Part shown: positions 1-5,065 of the stretch, one piece after another
Layout of the letters: every line of letters starts with the position of its first letter
Numbering within the stretch: the first letter of the stretch is position 1
Source: an uncultured Rickettsiales bacterium
Lineage (GTDB): Bacteria > Pseudomonadota > Alphaproteobacteria > Rickettsiales > UBA1997
Length of the DNA stretch: 6,276 nucleotides
Reading direction: 5' to 3'
NCBI GenBank assembly: GCA_934725005.1
Contig: CAKVBE010000056.1
Coordinates: forward strand, 1-6,276
Made by a program: the position numbers and the translations under genes
The notes under the pieces: model-generated
What the model was told of the DNA's origin: nothing
Databases searched by the model: none
Seen by the model: the letters and a program-made list of their open reading frames with translations, nothing else

Positions 1-526
1 AATCTGGACAGTTAATAGTTCCACCATCTTTATCTTCTGAACCTGTACCATTACAATGGTCACACTTTACAGAAGATGTAAATGATATATCAATATTTTT
101 TCCGGCAAATGCTTCTTCAAGAGTTAATGTTACATCATATCTTAAATCAGAACCTCTTTGGCTTCTACTTTTTGATGAAGTTCTAGTCTCAGACTCACCA
201 AAAATATCGGAAAATTGACCAAAAATATCAGAAAAATCGAATCCACCAAATCCACCACCAGAAAAACCATTGAATCCGCCCGTAGAACCACCCATGCCTC
301 CATTTTCAAATGCAGAACTTCCATATCTATCATATGTAGCCCTCTTCTGCTCATCTTTTAGAATTTCGTACGCTTCATTTATTTCTTTAAATTTTGCTTC
401 AGCCTCTTTGTCACCTGGATTCTTATCTGGGTGATATTTCATTGCCATTTTTCTATATGCCTTCTTTATTTCGTCAGCACTGGCCGTTTTACTTACTCCT
501 AATAAACCGTAATAATCCTTTCCCAT
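1..526 (-). CDS. dnaJ: Chaperone protein DnaJ (Hsp40), N-terminal part, cut by the window edge
   Basis: This is the Hsp40 co-chaperone that delivers unfolded proteins to DnaK in the cytoplasm and stimulates its ATPase. I translated the strand from the ATG at 526-524 and found 175 uninterrupted codons to the window edge. Residues 4-68 form a J domain with the invariant HPD at 32-34 (YHPDKNPGD) and the usual [10 protein letters not shown] helix before it. Residues about 74-111 are a Gly/Phe-rich linker with repeated FSDIFG-type motifs. A zinc-finger domain begins with C155-x2-C158-x-G-x-G, and the first Cys of the next zinc motif is residue 173. E. coli DnaJ has 376 residues, so just under half is present. 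No ATG lies upstream in frame and no clear Shine-Dalgarno precedes the start. dnaK is not directly upstream here, unlike the common dnaK-dnaJ order. Identification is firm. Confidence 0.97.
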   Translation of the reverse strand, partial: MGKDYYGLLGVSKTASADEIKKAYRKMAMKYHPDKNPGDKEAEAKFKEINEAYEILKDEQKRATYDRYGSSAFENGGMGGSTGGFNGFSGGGFGGFDFSDIFGQFSDIFGESETRTSSKSRSQRGSDLRYDVTLTLEEAFAGKNIDISFTSSVKCDHCNGTGSEDKDGGTINCPD

Positions 527-557
527 ATCTAAATTTATTTACACATATTAGCAGATT

Positions 558-585
558 AATATAATAATTCTTATCATTTTTACAA
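558..585 (-). promoter_or_regulatory. Candidate sigma70-type promoter for dnaJ
   Basis: On the minus strand, TTGTAA (585-580, 4/6 match to the -35 consensus) and TATATT (563-558, 5/6 match to the -10 consensus) are separated by 16 bases. Transcription would start near 551, giving a leader of about 25 bases before the dnaJ ATG at 526. The gap between the upstream stop codon (606-608) and dnaJ is only 79 bases, so readthrough from the upstream gene is also possible. AT-rich DNA yields such matches by chance, so this is tentative. Confidence 0.4.
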
Positions 586-605
586 GATAAACTAAATCAA
601 TCATT

Positions 606-1637
606 TTATTTTTGATCGTAATATACTATGTAATCTTCGAAAAATAAATGATTTAAAATAATTTTTTCTACCAATCTTTTATCTTTAAAATCAAGTTCAT
701 TATAAATTTTGCAATAATCAGAAAAATTCACTTCCTTTTGTTCATAATTGTTTATTAAATTATAATTTTCACATATATTTCCATTTATAAACAATACTTT
801 TTTATTTTCTATTTCTGACAGTTTATTCAATAGATTATGCTTATTATTCGTTACATTATCAATTTTATCTTTTATATATACTTCACTACCATCTTCATAG
901 TCCAAATGCACTGTGTACAAACAATCAATCTTATAATTACCTGAAATCAAAACATTTTGATTTTCATCTATAACAAAAACATCGCCATTTAAAAAATTAT
1001 CATCAACAAAAGTGGTATTGTTTAGGTATATTATTGGTTTTCTATAAAATTTAGAGATTTTTATTAGTCGATTTTCAATTGTACTATTTTCATTTAATGT
1101 ACTATCCAAACATATTAAAAAATCTGTATTTTGTGATTTAATCAAAAAAATATTTTCATCATGATATATGTCATCAGAAATAAATATAGAAAATTTATTC
1201 TTTTTAAATTGAAAGTTTTTCAGGTACAATTCTTTATCAAAATGCCTATAGTCATTAAAATGATTTACTTTTGAATATTCTTTTCTTGAAATTGTATTTT
1301 CTAAGTATCCATCTTTTATAAAGAAAGTTGAATCATTTGTCACACCATCATAATTTATATCATCTTTAACATATGGATCTAAATAATAAATTCCACCAAT
1401 TAGTATTGCTGCGTTTTTTCCTTGTGTCAAGTCAACTATATCTTTTAGAAAATCTATATTTTTATAAATAAAATCTTTATCCGAAAAATCATTTTTTGGA
1501 CCACATAAAAACATTCTAGGAAATATCATGAGGTCATCTTTCTGTTCCAACGATTTATCATAAAATTTTTTGAAAAGATTATAGTTATATTCCATATCTC
1601 CATTTTTTACAAAAACATTAGCTATTGAAACTTTCAT
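606..1637 (-). CDS. Degenerate nitrilase-superfamily protein resembling the glutaminase domain of NAD+ synthase; probably catalytically dead
   Basis: The 343-residue protein follows the layout of the N-terminal carbon-nitrogen hydrolase domain of glutamine-dependent NAD+ synthase (NadE), which releases ammonia from glutamine. Matching blocks are IFPRMFLCGP (39-48; family pattern FPE-x3-TGYP), SRKEYSKVNHFNDYRHF (117-133; family pattern RK..LPNYGVFDE.RYF), FSIFISDDIY (149-158; family pattern IG.LICEDIW) and PIIYLNNTTF (201-210). Of the Glu-Lys-Cys triad only Lys119 remains: the Glu position is Arg41 and the Cys position is Ser154. The C-terminal helix around 324-341 resembles the linker before the SGGxDS ATP-binding motif, but the protein ends there, so the synthetase domain is absent. 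Its start overlaps the ybeY stop by one base (TAATG), implying translational coupling. One line counted by hand is about 18% GC, among the lowest in the window, as expected for decay. It could be a relic, a pseudoenzyme, or a subunit whose partner lies elsewhere. Confidence 0.72.
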   Translation of the reverse strand: MKVSIANVFVKNGDMEYNYNLFKKFYDKSLEQKDDLMIFPRMFLCGPKNDFSDKDFIYKNIDFLKDIVDLTQGKNAAILIGGIYYLDPYVKDDINYDGVTNDSTFFIKDGYLENTISRKEYSKVNHFNDYRHFDKELYLKNFQFKKNKFSIFISDDIYHDENIFLIKSQNTDFLICLDSTLNENSTIENRLIKISKFYRKPIIYLNNTTFVDDNFLNGDVFVIDENQNVLISGNYKIDCLYTVHLDYEDGSEVYIKDKIDNVTNNKHNLLNKLSEIENKKVLFINGNICENYNLINNYEQKEVNFSDYCKIYNELDFKDKRLVEKIILNHLFFEDYIVYYDQK

Positions 1638-2143
1638 TATTTCTCTTCGTATGGATTTTTTATTGATAAATTTTCTAAGATTTGGATTTCTAAATTTTCC
1701 ATTACATCAGCATCTTCATCTTTTATATGATCATAACCAAATAGATGCAACATACTATGAACAATTAGATGTGTTAAATGTTCATTAAATGTTTTTTGTT
1801 GTTCCATTGATTCTCTTTCTATAGTTTCTATAGATAATATAATATCACCTAAAGAAATATATGGCGAACTTTTATATTCTTTTAAAAATTCTTTTTCAAA
1901 AAGCGGAAATGACAACACATTTGTTGGTTTATCTGTATTTCTATAATTTTTATTTATTTCTTGTATCTCTTTATCATTTGTAAATGTTATAGATAATTCA
2001 ATTGTATTCTTTCTATTTAAATTATATCCCAATACATCAACAACATTATCAAATATATTTTTTACAAAATTGGAAATGTTTTTCTCTTCTAAATATTTTT
2101 CCCAATTATTATCATTTATACTATAATCAATTTCAAACTTCAT
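1637..2143 (-). CDS. ybeY: Endoribonuclease YbeY (16S rRNA maturation factor)
   Basis: YbeY is a zinc-dependent endoribonuclease needed for 16S rRNA 3'-end processing and 70S ribosome quality control. The 168-residue length is normal for the family. The diagnostic metal site H-x3-H-x5-H is complete: His129, His133 and His139 in HSMLHLFGYDH. The other family hallmarks are also present: YRNTDKPTNVLSFP (67-80), with the conserved Arg68, and SLGDIILS (97-104). The N-terminus, with Trp14 in an acidic helix-rich context, resembles alphaproteobacterial versions. The gene is the first of the minus-strand block and runs into the NadE-like gene through a TAATG overlap. In many bacteria ybeY lies beside phoH, corC and lnt, but none of these is visible here. 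No good Shine-Dalgarno precedes the ATG, and the candidate promoter just upstream would give a very short leader. Identification is firm. Confidence 0.97.
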   Translation of the reverse strand: MKFEIDYSINDNNWEKYLEEKNISNFVKNIFDNVVDVLGYNLNRKNTIELSITFTNDKEIQEINKNYRNTDKPTNVLSFPLFEKEFLKEYKSSPYISLGDIILSIETIERESMEQQKTFNEHLTHLIVHSMLHLFGYDHIKDEDADVMENLEIQILENLSIKNPYEEK

Positions 2144-2155
2144 AATAAAAATGTA

Positions 2156-2183
2156 TTTATAACACAGTTTATACTAAATGCAA
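2156..2183 (-). promoter_or_regulatory. Candidate promoter for ybeY and the downstream NadE-like gene
   Basis: On the minus strand TTGCAT (2183-2178, weak -35) precedes TATAAA (2161-2156, 5/6 match to -10) with a 16-base spacer. The predicted transcription start is around 2149, only a few bases before the ATG at 2143, so the message would be nearly leaderless. That fits the absence of a Shine-Dalgarno. Tentative because of the AT-richness. Confidence 0.35.
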
Positions 2184-2253
2184 TTTTGTTTTTTTAAACT
2201 AGAGAATTTTAAATAATTACAACAAATTCATAGAAAGTAATGAAACGAGTATA

Positions 2254-2278
2254 TATAAAGTCTACATTGACTTTTATA
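2254..2278. promoter_or_regulatory. Inverted repeat, candidate operator in the divergent intergenic region
   Basis: TATAAAGTC (2254-2262) and GACTTTTATA (2269-2278) are inverted copies around the six-base centre TACATT, with one extra T in the right arm. The repeat contains TTGACT (2267-2272, 5/6 match to a -35 box), but no -10 box lies at the right distance downstream. It sits 38 bases before the first plus-strand ORF. It could be an operator or a small hairpin. The GC-containing core (AAAGTC/GACTTT) makes it less trivial than a pure AT palindrome. Confidence 0.35.
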
Positions 2279-2315
2279 AAAAAAATAATACTCTTCGTGT
2301 CAGTTTAAAATTAAT

Positions 2316-2591
2316 ATGATTTTGTTTATGTACGGGAATAATTCAAACCAAATTGTAACTGCTGAAGTTAGAACAGTTAGTAAAGGTGGTGAACAAAAGC
2401 GATTAAAGCTAGATATGTCTTCTAGAGATATAGATGGTAACTTTATCTATCATATAAGTGATGGTAGGGTTTTTATACAGAAGCCAAACTCAAGCGAACT
2501 TACTCTGTATAAATTAAACATGACGATGAATGAAGTGATTGATCTATCAAAAGAATTTAGAAAAAAGTCTTTTTTGGATTTAATTAAATAA
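2316..2591 (+). CDS. Small hypothetical protein, beta-strand region followed by a helix
   Basis: I do not recognise this 91-residue protein. It has no signal peptide, membrane segment or Cys/His cluster. Residues about 12-60 alternate hydrophobic and polar positions as in short beta strands (for example NFIYHISDGRVFIQKP, residues 42-57). Residues about 70-90 form a charged amphipathic helix (MNEVIDLSKEFRKKSFLDLI). The same strand-then-helix outline recurs in the ORFs at 2608-2964 and 4447-4746, and all three precede CE-protease-like genes, which suggests a family of small partner proteins. Similarity was judged by eye only. The ATG at 2316 is used because it gives the longest frame; Met5 at 2328 is equally possible, and neither has a Shine-Dalgarno. 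The next gene starts 16 bases after its stop, consistent with one operon. Confidence 0.65.
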   Translation: MILFMYGNNSNQIVTAEVRTVSKGGEQKRLKLDMSSRDIDGNFIYHISDGRVFIQKPNSSELTLYKLNMTMNEVIDLSKEFRKKSFLDLIK

Positions 2592-2607
2592 ATGTATAAC
2601 TGAGTGT

Positions 2608-2964
2608 ATGTCTAAATTAGTTAGAATATGCGAATTAGCAGGAGATGAGAAGAACGGTGAGTTAAATTACTTTTTTGAAGAGCCAGAGTTATTAGTTAAA
2701 CTTGTGTATGATAAAACAACATTAATTCCAAATGAAATCATAATAGGAAATAACATGTTAGACTGTAAAACATACAGTTATTTGTGTCCAAACAAATTTT
2801 GTTGTGGTGAAGTAAAAGAAGTATTGTTTGAAATATTAAGATATAGATCAGGTTCGTTGCTACCAAAATTTAATTGTGAAAATAGTAAAACTAATTGCGA
2901 GGAAGAATGGACTATTCAAGTATTACCAACGCCAGAGGTACTTACATTTTTAAGGGTGTTTTAA
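2608..2964 (+). CDS. Small hypothetical protein overlapping the first CE-protease gene
   Basis: This 118-residue protein is not recognised. After a short N-terminus (MSKLVRICELAG) it has strand-like stretches (LNYFFEEPELLVKLVYD, then NEIIIGNNML). A segment with four Cys (53, 60, 65, 66) follows, and then a helix (GEVKEVLFEILRYRSG). The Cys are not in a standard zinc-finger spacing. The strand-helix layout resembles the start-less frame at 4748-4921 that precedes the second protease. The last 58 bases overlap the first protease gene in another frame, so the C-terminal 19 or so residues are constrained by, or a by-product of, that overlap. The Shine-Dalgarno of the protease lies inside this gene, which points to translational coupling and hence functional linkage. 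A structural partner, chaperone or inhibitor of the protease is possible but unproven. Confidence 0.65.
   Translation: MSKLVRICELAGDEKNGELNYFFEEPELLVKLVYDKTTLIPNEIIIGNNMLDCKTYSYLCPNKFCCGEVKEVLFEILRYRSGSLLPKFNCENSKTNCEEEWTIQVLPTPEVLTFLRVF
2899..2903 (+). promoter_or_regulatory. Shine-Dalgarno (GAGGA) deciding the start of protease A
   Basis: GAGGA ends three bases before the ATG at 2907 and lies inside the overlapping upstream ORF. It supports the ATG start over the in-frame TTG at 2895 and over any upstream extension, which is blocked by a TAA at 2892-2894. Few other starts in this cluster have a recognisable Shine-Dalgarno. Confidence 0.6.
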
Positions 2965-3887
2965 TTCCAGAAAAAAAAGTTAACTTTTTAAATGTTTCAA
3001 ATGAGTCTTGTTTAAAAGAGGAAGAACTAAAAAAATATACCAATGAGGATTGTTGTATATTATTTTCAGCTTTGACGCACGCTAGTACACTTATTGTTAT
3101 TTCTAATAAATATTATTTATTTGATACGCTAGAACACCATCAAAAGATGATGTTTAACAGATCTGGTAGATCAGTTCATGTAGGCAATCCAGAAATTTTT
3201 CAGAATTTATCGGCTAGTATAAATGTTATAAATCCATTTGTGTCTCGTATTCAAGATACAGATTCATTGCAAGGTCCTAGTAATTCATGCGCCATATGGA
3301 CAATCTGTGCTTATCTTGAATTAAGTAAGTTTAAAAATTTGAGTAATGCTCTTGTACTGACACCAACAAATCTAGACTGTCAAGCAGTTTTTACTGAAAC
3401 AGTTTTTAAAAACATAGGTAAAATGGTATCTTACTTATCTGATTATCAGAAGGATTCGAAAGTGCATGAATTTGATAATTTTATATTAGCAGAGGCTAAC
3501 GCAGAAATAAATTATAAAATACCAGAAAAACCAATGTTTATTAATAAAACCGTTTTTGAAAAATTACTCGATATGAGTAAAAATATAGAAGAACAAAGTA
3601 AAAAGTTAAAGCCAAAAGTTATGATTGCAAATGATGTTAGCGCGCTATCAAGCACTAAAACACAACAGGAGTTGATACAAACAAGTTTACGGGAACAAGA
3701 AACACAATTATTCCAATGTCCAGAATCACCAGAAAACACGTCAACGCAGCAACCAGAAAATGAAGCTGTTCCTGGTCTATCTGCACTAATTGATCAATTA
3801 CCACAAGGTTTTATAGATAGCGTGAAAAAACAACAATCAAAACTGCGAGATAAGCAAAAAACAATACAAGGTAACTTGGAGTTATAG
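2907..3887 (+). CDS. CE-clan (Ulp1/YopJ-like) cysteine protease homologue A
   Basis: The 326-residue protein shows the ordered catalytic pattern of CE-clan cysteine proteases, which cleave ubiquitin or ubiquitin-like conjugates or, in the YopJ branch, acetylate host proteins. His58 (LTHASTLIVIS) is followed by Asp73 at the end of a strand (KYYLFDT), oxyanion Gln122 and nucleophile Cys128 (QGPSNSCAIWTICAYLEL). The Gln-x5-Cys spacing equals that of yeast Ulp1, although Ala replaces the usual Gly after Cys. Residues about 135-205 look helical. The tail (about 225-326) is Lys-, Gln-, Pro- and Ser-rich and probably flexible. No signal peptide or membrane segment is seen, so any export would use a C-terminal or specialised signal. 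I chose ATG 2907 because GAGGA (2899-2903) lies just before it; TTG 2895 in the same frame has no Shine-Dalgarno. It is coupled to the 2608 gene by a 58-base overlap. Fold assignment is fairly confident; substrate is unknown. Confidence 0.75.
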   Translation: MDYSSITNARGTYIFKGVLIPEKKVNFLNVSNESCLKEEELKKYTNEDCCILFSALTHASTLIVISNKYYLFDTLEHHQKMMFNRSGRSVHVGNPEIFQNLSASINVINPFVSRIQDTDSLQGPSNSCAIWTICAYLELSKFKNLSNALVLTPTNLDCQAVFTETVFKNIGKMVSYLSDYQKDSKVHEFDNFILAEANAEINYKIPEKPMFINKTVFEKLLDMSKNIEEQSKKLKPKVMIANDVSALSSTKTQQELIQTSLREQETQLFQCPESPENTSTQQPENEAVPGLSALIDQLPQGFIDSVKKQQSKLRDKQKTIQGNLEL

Positions 3888-3968
3888 TGTTTGAATTGAA
3901 TAATAAAAATATGTGATTTAAAAATTATCAGATACATTATAAAGCATAAACAGTAATTAATTGATCTA

Positions 3969-3986
3969 TTATAACATATCTTATAA
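3969..3986. repeat. Near-perfect 18-bp palindrome between the two cassettes
   Basis: The 18 bases from 3969 (TTATAACATATCTTATAA) are symmetric except for one C/C pair, so 16 of 18 positions match. It lies in the 190-base gap between protease A and the acidic ORF. A weak promoter-like pair overlaps it: TTGATC at 3961 and TATAAC at 3982, with a short spacer of 15. It may be an operator, but AT palindromes are common at this base composition. Confidence 0.3.
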
Positions 3987-4022
3987 CAATCTATAAACAA
4001 GTTAAAAATCATTATAAATTAT

Positions 4023-4076
4023 ATGGAGTTAGTGAGGATTCATGATATCAAAGAATTAGGCAATAATGTTGAATAA
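4023..4076 (+). pseudogene. 17-codon ORF resembling the start of the 2608 gene; possible duplicate remnant
   Basis: The frame reads MELVRIHDIKELGNNVE and then TAA, directly abutting the GTG/ATG starts of the next ORF. The N-terminus of the 2608 protein reads MSKLVRICELAGDEKNGE, so LVRI, a following E-L-(A)G and the N-E ending line up with a small gap. If the cluster arose by tandem duplication, this would be the surviving 5' end of a second copy. It could equally be a translated leader or coincidence; the peptide is too short to judge by eye. Confidence 0.25.
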
Positions 4077-4079
4077 GTG

Positions 4080-4262
4080 ATGACACTTGATGATTTTAAG
4101 AAATATTTTGATCCAAAAGTAGTGCAGGAATTTACTGAACTTGAAGAAGAAGTTATGCAACATAAAATAAGTATGAGAAAACTTTTACATGAAGTTGACA
4201 AAACAATAAGAAAAGATAACGAACTCTTAAATCGATTAGACGATGAATTTAGTGATGAATAG
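4080..4262 (+). CDS. Small acidic helical protein, function unknown
   Basis: Sixty residues with about 17 Asp/Glu against 10 Lys/Arg, so strongly acidic. From residue 12 onward it is almost certainly one long amphipathic helix (VVQEFTELEEEVMQHK, then MRKLLHEVDKTIRKD, then NELLNRLDDEF), with hydrophobic positions spaced as in a coiled coil. No Cys, Trp, signal peptide or known motif is present. GTG at 4077 is an alternative in-frame start immediately before the ATG, and neither has a good Shine-Dalgarno. It lies between the two protease cassettes, and its size and charge would suit an antitoxin-like or secretion-chaperone-like partner. That rests on context alone. Coding is supported by the uninterrupted amphipathic pattern in AT-rich DNA. 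Confidence 0.55.
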   Translation: MTLDDFKKYFDPKVVQEFTELEEEVMQHKISMRKLLHEVDKTIRKDNELLNRLDDEFSDE

Positions 4263-4263
4263 A

Positions 4264-4317
4264 AAATAGTTATAATTAATAGAGGAAGTATAAAAGCTTT
4301 AGAGGAAACAACTATTT
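4264..4317 (+). repeat. Nested repeat structure in the gap before the 4447 gene
   Basis: An exact 8-base inverted repeat, AAATAGTT (4264-4271) and AACTATTT (4310-4317), encloses two direct copies of AGAGGAA (4281-4287 and 4301-4307, 20 bases apart). These in turn flank the palindrome AAAGCTTT (4293-4300). In RNA this could fold as a stem holding two Shine-Dalgarno-like purine boxes and a small inner palindrome. No coding frame longer than a few codons occurs here. It may be an untranslated regulatory element, or scar sequence after the acidic ORF. Confidence 0.3.
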
Positions 4318-4354
4318 ATATGAAAAAAACATAATACGATTTAAACACCAATGG

Positions 4355-4430
4355 CATTATGTTAATAAATACATGAAAAATAACCCTTGATACCTTTAGT
4401 TTATCTTATAGTCTAACCATTATGTTAATA
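4355..4430 (+). repeat. 13-bp direct repeat CATTATGTTAATA, two copies
   Basis: The same 13 bases occur at 4355-4367 and 4418-4430, starts 63 bases apart, in the non-coding gap upstream of the 4447 gene. Each copy contains an ATG. The second opens a 10-codon hydrophobic frame (MLILLVIGYV, 4422-4454) that overlaps the ATG of the 4447 gene. A similar motif, ATTATGTTGAATA, lies at the start of the ORF at 5885. A duplicated regulatory or leader element is possible. Confidence 0.4.
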
Positions 4431-4446
4431 CTTTTAGTAATCGGTT

Positions 4447-4746
4447 ATGTATAAGGATTTTACATTAAAGCCAGAAGATGTTGCTGTTCGAGCCATTGGA
4501 AGTGCGAACGATCATTTTTATTTAAACGAATCAAGAAATGGATATAGGTTATCACTTTCACCAGATCATACAGTTTGTTTGGTAAAAAAAGAGGTCTGCA
4601 AAAAAGAGGAAATACTAGTTGATGAAGAAGATTTGACATTGGAACAACTAAAAAATGCTCGTGATATTTTTCAAAGAGCAAATGATTGTTTTATGAGAAT
4701 AGCTAGAATCAGATCCAAACTTGATAGATCAATAGCGGATAAATAA
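4447..4746 (+). CDS. Small hypothetical protein (strand-helix module) before the second protease
   Basis: This 99-residue protein is not recognised. Residues about 15-50 look like short beta strands (HFYLNESRNGYRLSLSPDH, then TVCLVKKEV). An acidic turn follows, then a long charged helix (LTLEQLKNARDIFQRAND and onward to residue 95). HFYLNE...SPD is echoed by YFYVNE...SPD in the frame at 4748-4921 immediately downstream, and the outline resembles the 2316 protein. The stop at 4744-4746 falls exactly where the downstream frame becomes open. If the AAA at 4741-4743 were AA, the two would read as one protein of about 156 residues, so this may be the N-terminal half of a larger broken gene. No Shine-Dalgarno precedes the ATG, and a 10-codon upstream frame overlaps it. 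Confidence 0.62.
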   Translation: MYKDFTLKPEDVAVRAIGSANDHFYLNESRNGYRLSLSPDHTVCLVKKEVCKKEEILVDEEDLTLEQLKNARDIFQRANDCFMRIARIRSKLDRSIADK

Positions 4747-4747
4747 T

Positions 4748-4921
4748 ATTGCGGAGGCAAAAAAACTTAGATACGAATATCAAATCAGTGAGGAAAGAGT
4801 TGTATATTTTTATGTAAATGAAAAAGGCATAATTATTGATAGAACCGAGTCACCTGATGGGGGATTTACATTGTTGGAAAATGGCGAAATTGTAGAGGTC
4901 TTTGATAAAGGAACAAGATGA
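4748..4921 (+). pseudogene. Coding-like frame without a start codon, ending in TGA
   Basis: This frame is open from 4736 to the TGA at 4919-4921. From the ATT at 4748 it encodes 57 residues of protein-like character: IAEAKKLRYEYQISEE, then YFYVNEKGIIIDRTESPD, then LLENGEIVEVFDKGTR. No ATG or GTG exists in it, and its only TTG codons (4871, 4874) are too late. A perfect GGAGG (4753-4757) lies near its beginning but no usable start follows at the right distance. It is in the same frame as the second protease, whose coding character resumes straight after the TGA. The best reading is a small module, cousin of the 4447 and 2608 proteins, detached from its start by a one-base insertion near 4741-4743. 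Non-AUG initiation or a sequence error are alternatives. Confidence 0.45.
4908..4920 (+). promoter_or_regulatory. Shine-Dalgarno AAGGA plus ATG, one base out of frame with protease B
   Basis: AAGGA (4908-4912) is followed after five bases by ATG (4918-4920), an ideal ribosome-binding arrangement. As written the ATG gives only three codons (M-S-R-stop). Without the A at 4921 it would read ATG GCA GAT AAA CTG and enter the protease B frame as MADKLTEELIDSIVEKL. This marks the probable original start of that gene. Confidence 0.45.
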
Positions 4922-5065
4922 GCAGATAAACTGACAGAAGAATTAATTGATAGTATAGTTGAAAAATTAAACTTTCAAGGTAAAGAAACTGAGACGGAAC
5001 GTATTTATGATGAAATTTACCAGATATTTGGTGTAAGTGTTGAACATATTTTTCCAATCTTAGCT
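4922..5065 (+). other. Open N-terminal extension of the protease B frame
   Basis: Between the in-frame TGA (4919-4921) and the first conventional start codon (TTG 5066) the protease B frame encodes 48 protein-like residues: ADKLTEELIDSIVEKLNF, then ETERIYDEIYQIFGVSVE, then HIFPILA. The helical heptad-like pattern and absence of stops suggest it belongs to the protein. CTG at 4931 is the only other plausible start. Translation from here would bring the protein to roughly 315 residues, close to the 326 of protease A. Confidence 0.5.

Noticed and set aside
142..354. Open minus-strand frame of 70 codons inside dnaJ
   Set aside because: It is a shadow in another frame of the J domain and Gly/Phe region, which reads perfectly as DnaJ.
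606..1637. Apolipoprotein N-acyltransferase (Lnt), often found near ybeY
   Set aside because: Lnt has several N-terminal membrane segments before the nitrilase domain. This protein has none, and its RK...NHFNDYRHF block matches the NadE glutaminase pattern instead.
3512..4012. Two minus-strand open frames (3512-3739 and 3794-4012) opposite the protease A tail and the gap
   Set aside because: The first lies wholly and the second partly antisense to protease A. Their hydrophobic, Cys/Ile/Phe-rich products are typical of reverse-strand readings of AT-rich genes, and no ribosome-binding site was seen.
4387..4412. Promoter-like TTGATA / TATAGT before the 4447 gene
   Set aside because: Both boxes match 5 of 6 positions, but the spacer is only 14 bases, too short for a normal sigma70 promoter.
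4740..4757. RF2-type programmed +1 frameshift between the 4447 gene and the next frame
   Set aside because: In prfB the Shine-Dalgarno-like stimulator lies just upstream of a slippery CUU-UGA. Here GGAGG lies downstream of the stop and no such slip codon is present.
4460..5057. Minus-strand open frames at 4460-4681 and 4866-5057
   Set aside because: They lie opposite protein-like plus-strand frames, give His/Leu/Tyr-rich products without motifs, and lack start signals.
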